This document shows positions 15,161 to 24,243 of a DNA stretch of 64,000 nt, piece after piece. The stretch spans positions 1 through 64,000 of the forward strand of contig CANQVH010000009.1 of assembly GCA_947627245.1 (NCBI GenBank), in the 5' to 3' direction. Position 1 is the first letter of the stretch, and the number at the start of each line of letters is the position of its first letter. The stretch is from an uncultured Lachnospiraceae bacterium (GTDB taxonomy: Bacteria > Bacillota > Clostridia > Lachnospirales > Lachnospiraceae). The notes below the pieces were generated by a model. That model searched no databases and was not told the origin of the DNA. It was given only the letters and a program-made list of their open reading frames with translations. The translations under genes and the position numbers were made by a program.

Positions 15161-15847
15161 ATGAAAACTGCAAAAATAACGCTTGACGGCGGATATTTTA
15201 ATATAAAGAAACCAGATAGAAACCTTGTAAGCAGCATCATCCTTGACTGCATTGGCCCGGCCAGAAACATAAGCGGATTTGAACGTGAATGCGGACTGGC
15301 AACAGGGAGCATCAGTAAGGTTCTTCATGGAAGGACGACAACGCCGATGAGCCTTGACAAGATGCAAAAAATTCTCAACAAAGCGGATAAAAACTGCCAT
15401 ATTACCATGGATGGTTTTGCAGCCGCCAACGGACTGCTTTCTGTCAAGGCGGCAGAGAGACTCCTTGAGTCCTTGAAACCCGCCTGCAAGGATATCCCGG
15501 ATTACAGGCGTTTTGAATATAAAGACGCGGAGCTCGTGAGATATCCGGTTCCCGATGTTGATAATTTCGAAAGGTTTACTGAAAACCTGTCGTTCTTTGT
15601 TGAGAACTATGCGGTAACACGTGGGTTGATGCTCAAAGCGGACGAGCTGTTTGAGGATAAGATGCTTGTCCTCAGCCTTGAGAAGTGGAGATGCCATTTT
15701 TATTCTGAGGGCATGCTGAATACGGGTTCTGTTGAAGAGGATCCTTCTAAACCGCTTGTTTCGCCGAAAAGCCTTGCGGATAAGTATGGCAAAGTCATCC
15801 TGAAGTCTCTTGAGACGATGGGATATATGGCTGTGCTGGCTGGCTGA
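15161..15847 (+). CDS. Helix-turn-helix-like regulator paralogue 3
   Basis: The start at 15161 has GGAGG 8 nt upstream; the longer frame from 15020 overlaps the previous gene. It has the clearest HTH of the three: ISGFERECGLATGSISKVLH, typical of Cro/CI-like proteins, followed by a short helix and FAAANGL. Length is 228 aa. A strong terminator ends the operon here. Confidence 0.7.
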   Translation: MKTAKITLDGGYFNIKKPDRNLVSSIILDCIGPARNISGFERECGLATGSISKVLHGRTTTPMSLDKMQKILNKADKNCHITMDGFAAANGLLSVKAAERLLESLKPACKDIPDYRRFEYKDAELVRYPVPDVDNFERFTENLSFFVENYAVTRGLMLKADELFEDKMLVLSLEKWRCHFYSEGMLNTGSVEEDPSKPLVSPKSLADKYGKVILKSLETMGYMAVLAG

Positions 15848-15857
15848 TTGATTTGTG

Positions 15858-15889
15858 AAAACTGTCCTTTTTATAAGGGCAGTTTTTTT
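15858..15889 (+). terminator. Rho-independent terminator
   Basis: An AAACTGTCC/GGGCAGTTT hairpin with seven T closes the three-paralogue operon. Confidence 0.9.
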
Positions 15890-15907
15890 GTACAGAAGAT
15901 GCAGGAT

Positions 15908-15915
15908 TACATATT
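15908..15915 (+). promoter_or_regulatory. TACATATT promoter-like box
   Basis: The box lies 46 nt before the next start. The flanks (GGAT before, TGAGATGAA after) match the TGACATATT class rather than the A-tract class. Confidence 0.55.
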
Positions 15916-15953
15916 TGAGATGAATATATTTATTGAAAAAAGGAGGATATGTC

Positions 15954-16271
15954 ATGTACGATATTATGTTGCTGGAGAAACCATTGGATGATGGGCTTAC
16001 CCGTGCGGAGATCATTGACATGCTTGATGCCATGTCATTCGATGAGGTCAGTATACTCGAAATCGATAACCCTCAGGGTTCTTCCGTAGCGGTTGGATTC
16101 ATCACCATGCCCGCTTTTGAGTCAATAAGCTACGATTCCAGCAGACTGGCGGAATTTATAGGAAATATCCTTGGTGATATCTCGAACGAGAACGACCTTG
16201 GAGTATATGATTTCCAGAATTCCCCTAATTCCTGCAAGCTGCGGGTATATCTTTCCAGAAATATCGGCTGA
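15954..16271 (+). CDS. Hypothetical protein (105 aa)
   Basis: AAGGAGG supports the ATG at 15954. The acidic 105-aa product has an alternating beta/alpha pattern and no cysteine-rich or membrane segment. It is a single-gene unit between the CATATT box and a strong terminator. No family was recognised. Confidence 0.65.
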   Translation: MYDIMLLEKPLDDGLTRAEIIDMLDAMSFDEVSILEIDNPQGSSVAVGFITMPAFESISYDSSRLAEFIGNILGDISNENDLGVYDFQNSPNSCKLRVYLSRNIG

Positions 16272-16277
16272 GAGAAA

Positions 16278-16299
16278 GGCGCCCTTCGGGGCGTTTTTC
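16278..16299 (+). terminator. Rho-independent terminator
   Basis: A GGCGCCC/GGGCG stem with a TTCG tetraloop is followed by five T. Confidence 0.92.
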
Positions 16300-16304
16300 T
16301 CTTG

Positions 16305-16342
16305 TATGGAAACGGGCTTTTGGCAAAGCGTTTTTACATATT
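16305..16342 (+). promoter_or_regulatory. Bipartite TATGGAAA-N22-TACATATT promoter-like element
   Basis: TATGGAAA at 16305 and TACATATT at 16335 are exactly 30 nt apart, squeezed between the previous terminator and the start 45 nt downstream. Confidence 0.68.
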
Positions 16343-16379
16343 ATAAGCGATAGCCAAATTATGAAGAAAGGAGAATATT

Positions 16380-18989
16380 ATGAAGGCTAAAATAAGGAAC
16401 TTTACAGGTTTTCTGGCAGACCGCATCGGTATGGGCCAAGAACAGATGAAGGTTGAATACGACAGACGGAAAGAAATCCTTGATGCCGTATATGTTGAAA
16501 AAGGGTGCAAGGACAGCGAAATAGGCAATGTCCTGAATGAGTGGCTGGCTGAGCACAGCCCGCTTTATGGCTGTATCGGGGAGCAGTACCGGGTAAACTC
16601 GGATAATCTCCAGACAGCGCTCCAGGTTGCTTCCTACGTCGAAGAATACGGACTGAAGTGGGATGTCATGGATATCTGCCTCGGGTACGCACTCGTGTCA
16701 TACGGCAGATGTGTTACCATTGCGATGGAGGAGATGCTGTATGAGATCGAAGAGCCGGCGGATTACTCAAATGTCAGTATCTCCCAGCTCAGGAATCCTT
16801 CCGATTCCCTGCCGGCATTTTTGCCTGCCGGGCTTGATGATGAAACATTATCCATGGCGACAAAGAAGGAAGACGATCTCCAGACCCAGCTTGCAGCAAT
16901 GGAAGCAAGGGAAAAGGATATTGAAAGCGGGGCAGCAGAAGAGCTGTCTTCGCTTATGGAAGAAATCCGCAAAAAAGAACTCGAACTGGAAGCACGTAAA
17001 AAATCCATGATGGCTGAGCTGCAGAGAGAAAAGGACGCAATGCTTGAAAAAATCAACCAGCTCAAAAAGCAGATCTATGTCATGGAAGCGGAGATCTACC
17101 GCATCCAGTGCTTTGAGGGCAAAACAGTGGAACTCCTGAAACTCCGAAACGGCCGTAATGCTCCGGATGACACACCGTTTGTGCTGAACCAGAAGCTGTT
17201 GTATCTGGATGAGGATCTTTCAAGACTCCTGTCTGTATACAATGAAGATATTATGAATAACTACAGGATCTTCGAGGAAGCGGCGAAATACAGTGACGAA
17301 CTTGTTGACGCGTTCTGTCACCAAGAGAAATGCATCACTTTCTTCAAGGTATCCAAGGATGCAAAGGAGTTCGGTTACAACGACAAGGGTATGGTCGCTG
17401 CATATTCCATGCTCCACGGGCAGAAGATCGGGTTTCTGATCCGGAACGGAGAAAACCTATACTGCGGGTGGATGGAAGAAGAATGGAAGAAAGATTCCGC
17501 GCTTACTTTCTCCGAAGATTTTTTCTTGCGTTCGGGGAGCTCTTACGTGTCTGCCGATGGCACCCAGACGGCAAAATCCACGCCGGTAGGGGAACGTGTC
17601 AGCCGCATGTTTGCGCTGTCAATCCTCCAAGGACTCATCTCTAGGGGAGACATCCTTAACTTCCCGGAGCCGGTAAGCATTATGGAACAGTCGCGCTACA
17701 TCGTGTTCAATTACGCGGACATGTGGTTGGATGACAACCGGTACGGTGACTTTGAGACCATTGTCAGGAACCTGCACCATTACAATAAGGTTGGGGACGA
17801 TATCCTCGTCGTCCAGAGGCTGTTTTCGGACTCAAAAGGCGAGAGGGGCATCGGTTACGCAAACCGTACGCATGACTGCTCCGTCCCATCCGGGCTGAAC
17901 CGGATCAACCTTATCGAAGATGGACGGTATTATGTATCCGCAGAAAAGACATGGTCAGAATGTGGTGCCCGTTCCAATTACGAGCTGGAGAAAGATGAGT
18001 TCATGAACCTGACCTACTTCAACTCACTTTGGATGGAGTATTATATCCAGACCAAAAAGATCGGCAGGTTCGGGATCATGTATGTAAGCGGAAGCGGACT
18101 GTCCGGAGGGCATTATGACAAGATGAGCTATTCCTACCTAATCCCGTTTTTCCGGAAGGCGTTGTTCTTCCTGCGTGACAGGGAAGGAAAAGAGAAGAAA
18201 ATGATACTTCCTTACTACCCGGAGCTCGAAGCTGTACCGGAATGGCAGGTCAAGCTGTCAAACTGGAAGATCATGAATAAGGTGCGCCAGATCACGGATT
18301 ATCAGGCAAAACGCTTTGCGGCTTATCTGGAAAAAGGTGATTTCAAAGAAGCGTCACATTTGTTTGAGAAGAAATGGGATCCTCCGAAGGTGGAAGACCT
18401 CGATAAGAGGTATAGCAGTATCGAACTCCGTGACACCGGTCTGTTCCGAAACCATATGGATCTGCACAATTACAGCGGGTATGACCATCAGCATCCCCAA
18501 TACGGATGGAGTTCCAGAGGGGATAAATATTCCTTCTGTAATGAAAAGGATTTTGAGGATGAGGAACTCGTAAAGAAGACCTGCGAGGAGAACTACCAAA
18601 AGCTTCTCTGTATCCAGGAAGAAGTGATGAAAATGGTACAGGAACAGAACATCACAGACAAGGATATCAGCCGGATGTTCCATGACATCGTTTTTTCTTC
18701 CAAGAGGGACAGGGAAGATGATGTGCTGAAAAGTGCCCTGCGCTCCTTCTGTAACCTGATTGACCTGCACCAGCCGATCCCCTCATATGATGACATGAGG
18801 AAGGACCGGTATCTGGACAGTGCCTTTGATGAATGCATCATGCAGTCTAAGATACGGCATTGGATCCCAAAAGCAGACGGGGTTTATCCACTGATCTATT
18901 ACCGCACGATCCAGGACAGTGTCCTGTATACGGTTAACTGGGGGATTAACTGGGTTCTTGAGGAACGGTACAAAGTGGAAGCCAAATAA
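16380..18989 (+). CDS. Large hypothetical protein with coiled coil (869 aa)
   Basis: AAAGGAG precedes the ATG. Residues about 155-245 form a strongly charged coiled coil (heptads rich in Glu, Lys, Leu). The N-terminal 130 residues are helical, and the remaining 600 residues look like a globular, aromatic-rich enzyme or structural domain with no Walker motif, signal peptide or membrane segment. It stands alone between a promoter-like element and a terminator. The length and single-gene unit suggest an important element function, but no family was recognised. Confidence 0.65.
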   Translation: MKAKIRNFTGFLADRIGMGQEQMKVEYDRRKEILDAVYVEKGCKDSEIGNVLNEWLAEHSPLYGCIGEQYRVNSDNLQTALQVASYVEEYGLKWDVMDICLGYALVSYGRCVTIAMEEMLYEIEEPADYSNVSISQLRNPSDSLPAFLPAGLDDETLSMATKKEDDLQTQLAAMEAREKDIESGAAEELSSLMEEIRKKELELEARKKSMMAELQREKDAMLEKINQLKKQIYVMEAEIYRIQCFEGKTVELLKLRNGRNAPDDTPFVLNQKLLYLDEDLSRLLSVYNEDIMNNYRIFEEAAKYSDELVDAFCHQEKCITFFKVSKDAKEFGYNDKGMVAAYSMLHGQKIGFLIRNGENLYCGWMEEEWKKDSALTFSEDFFLRSGSSYVSADGTQTAKSTPVGERVSRMFALSILQGLISRGDILNFPEPVSIMEQSRYIVFNYADMWLDDNRYGDFETIVRNLHHYNKVGDDILVVQRLFSDSKGERGIGYANRTHDCSVPSGLNRINLIEDGRYYVSAEKTWSECGARSNYELEKDEFMNLTYFNSLWMEYYIQTKKIGRFGIMYVSGSGLSGGHYDKMSYSYLIPFFRKALFFLRDREGKEKKMILPYYPELEAVPEWQVKLSNWKIMNKVRQITDYQAKRFAAYLEKGDFKEASHLFEKKWDPPKVEDLDKRYSSIELRDTGLFRNHMDLHNYSGYDHQHPQYGWSSRGDKYSFCNEKDFEDEELVKKTCEENYQKLLCIQEEVMKMVQEQNITDKDISRMFHDIVFSSKRDREDDVLKSALRSFCNLIDLHQPIPSYDDMRKDRYLDSAFDECIMQSKIRHWIPKADGVYPLIYYRTIQDSVLYTVNWGINWVLEERYKVEAK

Positions 18990-18990
18990 G

Positions 18991-19016
18991 AAAAAGACCC
19001 GTTTACGGGTCTTTTT
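18991..19016. terminator. Bidirectional terminator
   Basis: An AAAAAGACCCG/CGGGTCTTTTT hairpin with a TTTA loop is A-rich on one side and T-rich on the other. Confidence 0.9.
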
Positions 19017-19110
19017 CCATTTTGGGACGTTAACTGAAACAGAGTCCAAACTCTTTTAGAATATTATATCCGCAAAATGTGAAAAGGCAATACTTTCGGG
19101 CTGCTGTCTG

Positions 19111-19148
19111 TATAAAAATGATCCTATAATTCTAAAAAAATACATATT
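19111..19148 (+). promoter_or_regulatory. Bipartite TATAAAAA-N22-TACATATT promoter-like element
   Basis: TATAAAAA at 19111 and TACATATT at 19141. The start codon follows at only 29 nt, giving a short leader. It heads the 19.2-23.3 kb operon ending with RecG. Confidence 0.72.
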
Positions 19149-19169
19149 TAAAATAAAAAAGGAGAAATT

Positions 19170-19526
19170 ATGGGGATGATTTTATGTGAACAGGAAACAA
19201 CAATAAACTTTATGCGTGAGAGTGGACAGGCCGTGATCTATACGTCGGACACAACCATGATAACGCGTCTTGACAAACTGGTGGAAAGCGAAGCCGCTCC
19301 TCACTGGAAGCTGAAAGAAAACCATTATTCGCAAGATGGCGAGCTCGTGGCAAAGACCTACATAACAGCAAAACGCCTGATTTCCTTCCGGGGTAATTTT
19401 GTCTCAAGCCATATGACCGAAGAACAGAAAGAAGCTGCGCGTATCCGGCTGCAGAAATACAGGGAAGAGCGGCAGAAGCATGCAGCAGAAAGAGAGGACA
19501 GTGGAAATGCCCAGCAACCGTCCTGA
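19170..19526 (+). CDS. Small conserved mobile-element protein (118 aa)
   Basis: AAAGGAG lies 6 nt before the ATG. The sequence (CEQETTINFMR near the start, YTSDTTMITRLDKL, then KRLISFR) resembles a small protein I have seen often in Firmicutes phages and integrative elements; its function is unknown. The last 35 residues are a charged helix. The gene end overlaps the following nuclease-like gene. Confidence 0.75.
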   Translation: MGMILCEQETTINFMRESGQAVIYTSDTTMITRLDKLVESEAAPHWKLKENHYSQDGELVAKTYITAKRLISFRGNFVSSHMTEEQKEAARIRLQKYREERQKHAAEREDSGNAQQPS

Positions 19527-20004
19527 GATCACGAAGCTGCTTTCGGAAGCTGTATGCTGCTTCCTTAACCTTAAAAATGATCCGCGTATATACTACGCAA
19601 AAGAGGTTACGTTTGATTACGGAACGTCACATGCTGTCAGGGTCGACTTTATGAAGTTTGCCCCAAAGAACAATTCGGTATCAGGAATCGAAAAAGGCGA
19701 TTTTTCCTGTTATGAAGTGAAATCTTCCATAGAGGATTTCCGATCCAAGAACGGACACAATTTCCTTGGCGACTATAACTATTACGTAATGCCTGCAGAT
19801 GTCTACGAAGCTGTTAAGGCAGAGATCCCTTATGGGGTCGGCGTATATGTCCCTGACGGCATGCTGCCCAGACGGGACTGCTACAGGCTGAAAAGCGTGA
19901 AAGCTGCAAAAAGAAAAGATAGAAGCCGGCCGCTTGCTGAGATGCTGTTGATGATGTTCCGGTCTGCAAACCGGGATTTTCTAAAAGGAGAGAAAGATGC
20001 TTGA
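19507..20004 (+). CDS. PD-(D/E)xK nuclease-fold protein (MmcB-like)
   Basis: The pattern VRVDFMKF, with a conserved Asp, about 25 residues before CYEVKSSIEDF (ExK) matches the metal-binding core of PD-(D/E)xK nucleases and MmcB-like proteins. The start at 19507 (MPSNRPEIT) is preferred because GAGAGG lies upstream; an in-frame ATG at 19480 would add nine residues. It overlaps genes at both ends, in one operon with a DUF5688-like gene and recG. A role in DNA processing is inferred. Confidence 0.65.
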   Translation: MPSNRPEITKLLSEAVCCFLNLKNDPRIYYAKEVTFDYGTSHAVRVDFMKFAPKNNSVSGIEKGDFSCYEVKSSIEDFRSKNGHNFLGDYNYYVMPADVYEAVKAEIPYGVGVYVPDGMLPRRDCYRLKSVKAAKRKDRSRPLAEMLLMMFRSANRDFLKGEKDA

Positions 20005-20878
20005 CTATGATTCTTTTAAAAAAGGGCTGTTCGAAGCTGTCTGTAACGATCAATGGATAAAAGAGAATAATGTATTCCCTTTTATCGGTTATGATTTCGG
20101 GCAGGATTTTCTGTCATCGAATAAAACAGGACTTGTTTTGAATGACTCCCCAGTATTACTGCTGTCAAATCTGTATGACACTTACACAGAAACGCAAACA
20201 AGGATCAAGGATTACGCGGATAGGGTCGTATTCTTCCTTCGATGCTTTTATGAAAAAATAGAGGATTGGATCGGTCAGCCTAGAGATATCCTTGACAGAC
20301 AGGTGTTCTTCCGTGTCACTGCGGACAGACGGCTGTCAGGCTCCTGTGTGTTTGTCAATGTTCTTGGGCTCGATATTATATTTGGCTGTAAGGTTGATGA
20401 GAATATTGATGTTTTTATTACTATGGATATGATGGGGATGCTTGGCTACAGTATAGAAGAGCTCCAGTACTTAGCCCAGAAGAATACGCCGAGGCTTTTC
20501 CCTGTAAAAATAATCGACTCTGCCAATCTTGCAGGCTATGATTCCGGTGCGCGTGTCATTCTGGTGTCGAACACGGCAGGGAGATACGGGGTAAGCACAA
20601 TTTTTTACCCCGGGCTCATGGAAAGCCTTTCAGCTAAGTTCAAGGGGAAACATGGTTTCTTTGTTTTTCCTTACGATGAGAATTGCATGGCTGTGACGGC
20701 TTCCTATCCAGACAGGGAAACCGAACCGTGGAGTGAACCACGCAAAGTAATCAGGTTTAAAGAACCGGATCGGTTCTGCGATAAGGTATACTATTTTGAT
20801 TCTGCGGCGAAAAAGCTGAAAATGGCAAGAAATTCCGAGGGAAGAAAACGGTGGGAGCCAAAAAGCAAAATAGGTTAG
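19997..20878 (+). CDS. Hypothetical protein, DUF5688-like (293 aa)
   Basis: AAAAGGAG supports the start, which overlaps the previous gene by 8 nt. The 293-aa protein has no signal or membrane segment. Its organisation resembles clostridial DUF5688 proteins (N-terminal helices, central strand-rich block, a PRLFPVKIIDSANL-type motif), but I cannot verify the family without a search. Confidence 0.6.
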   Translation: MLDYDSFKKGLFEAVCNDQWIKENNVFPFIGYDFGQDFLSSNKTGLVLNDSPVLLLSNLYDTYTETQTRIKDYADRVVFFLRCFYEKIEDWIGQPRDILDRQVFFRVTADRRLSGSCVFVNVLGLDIIFGCKVDENIDVFITMDMMGMLGYSIEELQYLAQKNTPRLFPVKIIDSANLAGYDSGARVILVSNTAGRYGVSTIFYPGLMESLSAKFKGKHGFFVFPYDENCMAVTASYPDRETEPWSEPRKVIRFKEPDRFCDKVYYFDSAAKKLKMARNSEGRKRWEPKSKIG

Positions 20879-20891
20879 AAAGGAAATTCCT

Positions 20892-21137
20892 ATGATTAAG
20901 ATCAAGACACAAGACGGAAAAGTGATAACTGCATTGTCCTTCCATTTTGATGGGAGGACGGGAAAGGTATACGCCTATAAAGGGGATACGCATGAGCTTC
21001 GGATGGAAAATTTCGTGGTATGCGGAACGTATAATCAAGCAAGGGCCTTGGAGGTCTTCAATGATATAGTTTCGAAATGTCAGGAAAACAGAAAAACTGA
21101 TACAGATGAGCCTGTATATATAATGCCGGAAAGCTGA
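20892..21137 (+). CDS. Small conserved protein (81 aa), paralogue of the gene at 44459
   Basis: AAAGGAAA precedes the ATG. The protein starts MIKIKTQDGKVI and contains VVCGTYNQARALEVF, closely parallel to the product at 44459 (MKITTQDGQVV and IVCGTYKDRCRATEVF). Both end in a Tyr-x-Met-Pro-x tail. A compact all-beta fold with one helix is likely. Function unknown; one copy sits beside recG, the other beside an AAA+ ATPase. Confidence 0.7.
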   Translation: MIKIKTQDGKVITALSFHFDGRTGKVYAYKGDTHELRMENFVVCGTYNQARALEVFNDIVSKCQENRKTDTDEPVYIMPES

Positions 21138-21146
21138 GGAGAGAAG

Positions 21147-23102
21147 ATGCAGATTACAGAATTGAAGGGTGTCGGGGATAAAACAAAAGCCTTATTGAAT
21201 AAGCTAAAGATAGAAACGGTCGAGGACCTGCTCCTGCATTACCCGCACCGGTATGAACAATATCAGACTCCTGTACCAATTGTGCAACTGCAGCCGGGGA
21301 AAAGGGCAATCAGGTGTTTTGTTACAGAGAATGTCAGGGCCGGAAACAATAAATCAATGAGCCTGCGTGTTCATGATCATACTGGAAGCATCATCCTGAG
21401 GTGGTTCCATAACCCGTATGTTGGGAAGATGCTGAAGCGTGGCATGGAATACGTTTTTTATGGCACGGTTGACGTGTATAACGGGTATCTGTATTTCTCA
21501 CAGCCAGAGTTCTGTCTGGCGGATACATATATTGTAAAGATTGGATCCCTGATGCCGGTATATCGTCTGACGAATGGGCTCAAGAATGAGTCCTTGTTTA
21601 AATTGATCCTTGGGGTATTGCAGTCTATGCCAGAACCGGACGAAACACTACCGGATGAAATTCGATATAAATATCATCTGATATCAAAGGGGGATTCGGT
21701 AAGGTGCATCCATTACCCAGCCAGTGAAGAAGATTTAATGCTGGCTAAACGCAGGATCATCTTCGAAGAATTTTATCAGCTCCTGCTTGCCCTAAAAAAA
21801 CGGGCAACAGATAAAGGGCTGAACTACTTCAGGATTCATGGAAGCCCTTCCTTGAAGCGCATTATTGATATCCAGCCGTATAACCTTACAGCTTCTCAGG
21901 CCTCAGCCATTTGGGATATCCAAGACGATTTCAGGAAAGAACGTGTGGCAAACAGATTGATACAAGGGGATGTTGGATGTGGAAAAACAATCGTTGCACT
22001 GTGTGCAATGGTTATCATGGCGGACAACGGGTTTCAGTCAGCATTGATGGCACCAACAGAAGTCCTTGCCTCACAGCACTTTAAAGAGGTGTGCCGCAAC
22101 CTTGAGAAAATCGGGAAAATGGAGGACTTTATGCCTGTGCTTCTTACCGGTTCTATGAAAGAGAAAGAAAAGGAACGCGCGAGGGAGCTGCTGGCATCTG
22201 GGAAAAGCAAAATTGTTGTAGGGACCCATGCCCTTATCCAAGAGAAGGTTGAATATCGCGACCTTGCTTTGGTCGTGATCGATGAACAGCACAGGTTTGG
22301 TGTGGAGCAGAGGGAGGCTTTAAGCAATAAAGGGTTACGTCCGGTACATACAATTATAATGACTGCAACCCCGATCCCGCGTACGACTGCAAACATTCTG
22401 TTTGGCGGAATGGATATTTCGGTTATGAATGAAAAACCGGCAAACCGGCTTCCTGTTATCAATCATGTGATGAGGGGAAATGATATCGGTCAGGCCTATT
22501 CTCTGATTGGCAGGGAACTTCAGAATGGGCATCAGGCTTATATCATCTGCCCTATGGTAGATGCTGAGGAAAGTGAGAAAAAGAGCGTTGAAAAGTACGG
22601 GGCAAGGATTGAGGCAACATTCCCGGGTATCAGATACAGTACCATGTACGGAGCAATGGATCCCGTAAAGAAGCAGCAGGCTATGGACGAGTTTGCTTCC
22701 GGGACATCATCCATCCTCATCTCCACAACGGTCGTTGAGGTTGGGGTGAATGTCCCGAATGCGACTGTTATGCTGATTGAGAATGCGAATATGTTCGGCA
22801 TGCTGCAGCTTCATCAGTTACGTGGACGTGTCGGGAGAGGGGACGCACAGTCCTACTGCATTTTTATGGCTCCGGATGCTCCCTGTGAGAAACTGGAGGT
22901 ACTTGGACGGACAAATGATGGGTTTGAGGTGGCGGAGGCAGATTACCGCATCCGGAAAGCAGGCAGCCTGCTCGGTACACAACAGAGCGGAGATATGGGA
23001 TTTAAACTTGCAGACATCATTCGTGATGAAGATATATTAAAACAGGCACAGGAGGCCGTGGAAGCAGTAACCCATACTGTAAAGGAAGGAGGAGCTCGAT
23101 GA
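21147..23102 (+). CDS. recG: ATP-dependent DNA helicase RecG
   Basis: RecG reverses stalled replication forks and processes Holliday junctions. The 651-aa product has the N-terminal OB/wedge domain, Walker A GDVGCGKT near residue 276, the DEQH box (VVIDEQHRFG), motif III TATPIPRT and motif VI LRGRVGRG. It is slightly shorter than chromosomal RecG (about 680-690 aa). GAGGAG precedes the start. A private recG on a mobile replicon suggests fork restart or recombination-dependent replication together with the window's TopB and Rad50-like proteins. Confidence 0.92.
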   Translation: MQITELKGVGDKTKALLNKLKIETVEDLLLHYPHRYEQYQTPVPIVQLQPGKRAIRCFVTENVRAGNNKSMSLRVHDHTGSIILRWFHNPYVGKMLKRGMEYVFYGTVDVYNGYLYFSQPEFCLADTYIVKIGSLMPVYRLTNGLKNESLFKLILGVLQSMPEPDETLPDEIRYKYHLISKGDSVRCIHYPASEEDLMLAKRRIIFEEFYQLLLALKKRATDKGLNYFRIHGSPSLKRIIDIQPYNLTASQASAIWDIQDDFRKERVANRLIQGDVGCGKTIVALCAMVIMADNGFQSALMAPTEVLASQHFKEVCRNLEKIGKMEDFMPVLLTGSMKEKEKERARELLASGKSKIVVGTHALIQEKVEYRDLALVVIDEQHRFGVEQREALSNKGLRPVHTIIMTATPIPRTTANILFGGMDISVMNEKPANRLPVINHVMRGNDIGQAYSLIGRELQNGHQAYIICPMVDAEESEKKSVEKYGARIEATFPGIRYSTMYGAMDPVKKQQAMDEFASGTSSILISTTVVEVGVNVPNATVMLIENANMFGMLQLHQLRGRVGRGDAQSYCIFMAPDAPCEKLEVLGRTNDGFEVAEADYRIRKAGSLLGTQQSGDMGFKLADIIRDEDILKQAQEAVEAVTHTVKEGGAR

Positions 23103-23347
23103 AAACTATATGGATTACGAAATATGCGCTTACCAATGGCATTATCAAAGCGGAGGCGGAAGCGTATGGACTGAGCAGGGACATTGTCCGTGTCACCAGC
23201 GGGAAATATGCCGGGACTATACTTTCGAAAAACGGCTGGTGCGGTTCCCACGAAGAAGCTGTAGCGAAAGCTGAGGATATGCGGAGGAAAAAGATCTTGT
23301 CCTTACAGAAGCAGGCCGACAAGCTCACCAGAATGCAGTTCGAATGA
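23099..23347 (+). CDS. Small hypothetical protein (82 aa) coupled to recG
   Basis: Its ATG overlaps the recG stop as ATGA. The sequence has a beta-hairpin start (IWITKYALTNGII), GKYAGTIL in the middle and a basic helix at the C-terminus (AEDMRRKKILSLQKQADKL). Similar small proteins occur in clostridial mobile elements. Its operon position suggests, without proof, a link to recG. Confidence 0.7.
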   Translation: MKTIWITKYALTNGIIKAEAEAYGLSRDIVRVTSGKYAGTILSKNGWCGSHEEAVAKAEDMRRKKILSLQKQADKLTRMQFE

Positions 23348-23364
23348 TCTGACCAAGAGAATGA

Positions 23365-23389
23365 GGAGTGCTCAGGCACTCCTTTTTTT
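23365..23389 (+). terminator. Rho-independent terminator
   Basis: A GGAGTGC/GCACTCC hairpin with a TCAG loop and seven T ends the recG operon. Confidence 0.92.
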
Positions 23390-23435
23390 GATGCCGCTTG
23401 GAATGCTGTATTTTCATCTTTTATTTTTTATTTCT

Positions 23436-23443
23436 TACATATT
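23436..23443 (+). promoter_or_regulatory. TACATATT promoter-like box
   Basis: The box is 36 nt before the SGNH gene; the nearest upstream element is TATTTTCA, 27 nt away. Confidence 0.55.
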
Positions 23444-23471
23444 TGTGTAAATTCTTACGGAGGTGAAAGGT

Positions 23472-24140
23472 ATGAAATGGCTCATTATTATAAGTATTCT
23501 CGTATGCGTGCTAGTCTTGATGTTTTTCTTTGGAAATCCTGCTAGGACTGCCATAGTGGCAGGGATTTTTACCGGCATATTAATTGCGTTTGTAGCGGTT
23601 AGCTGTTATGCCCATGCGGAAACACTGGAAGATAGGATCGATAGATATGAAGAGCTGCATGGGATCCCTAAAATATCAAAATTCATATTTGTTGGTGATT
23701 CAAGGACTGTAGGCATGCAGGCGGCCATTCCGCAAAACGAAGATATTTGGTCGTGTAAGGAGGCTATTGGTTATGATTGGATGGTATCCGAAGGGATTCC
23801 ATCAGTAGAGACCCAGATTACGGATAATTCGGCCGTGTTTGTATTGCTTGGAGTTAACGATCTCGGAAACGGTGCAAAATATGCCGAATACCTAAACAGT
23901 AAAGCCTCTGCTTGGAAAGGAAAAGCATATTTTGTTTCTGTTGGGCCAGTATGCAATACCACTGTTACCAATGCACAGATAGAGTCATTCAATTCTATTA
24001 TCCGTGATAATGCAGATTCTTATAAGTACATCGATCTTTATAACAATATGAATGCAGATGGGTTCAGTACGGTGGATGGACTTCACTACACCGCGGGGAC
24101 TTATCAGTATATTTATAACTTCCTTAAAGACTCAATATGA
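23472..24140 (+). CDS. Membrane-anchored SGNH/GDSL-type hydrolase
   Basis: A GGAGG-type site precedes ATG 23472. Two hydrophobic segments (residues about 3-20 and 26-48) anchor the N-terminus, and the rest should be outside the cell. Block I is GDSRTVGM, block III is LLGVNDLG and block V is DGLHY, giving the Ser, Gly, Asn and Asp-His set of SGNH hydrolases. Members deacylate or de-esterify wall polymers or glycans; the substrate is unknown. Length is 222 aa. Confidence 0.85.
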   Translation: MKWLIIISILVCVLVLMFFFGNPARTAIVAGIFTGILIAFVAVSCYAHAETLEDRIDRYEELHGIPKISKFIFVGDSRTVGMQAAIPQNEDIWSCKEAIGYDWMVSEGIPSVETQITDNSAVFVLLGVNDLGNGAKYAEYLNSKASAWKGKAYFVSVGPVCNTTVTNAQIESFNSIIRDNADSYKYIDLYNNMNADGFSTVDGLHYTAGTYQYIYNFLKDSI

Positions 24141-24206
24141 CCAGATAGCAACAAGACAGGAACATCGGGATCTTTTGTTATGGCTGGGATTTGATTTTTC
24201 AGGAAT

Positions 24207-24236
24207 AAGAAAAAGCCTCCATGGAGGCTTTTTCTT
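24207..24236. terminator. Bidirectional terminator between convergent genes
   Basis: AAGAAAAAGCCTCC pairs with GGAGGCTTTTTCTT, ending the SGNH gene (+) and the 24244-24615 gene (-). Confidence 0.92.
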
Positions 24237-24243
24237 ATGCGGA

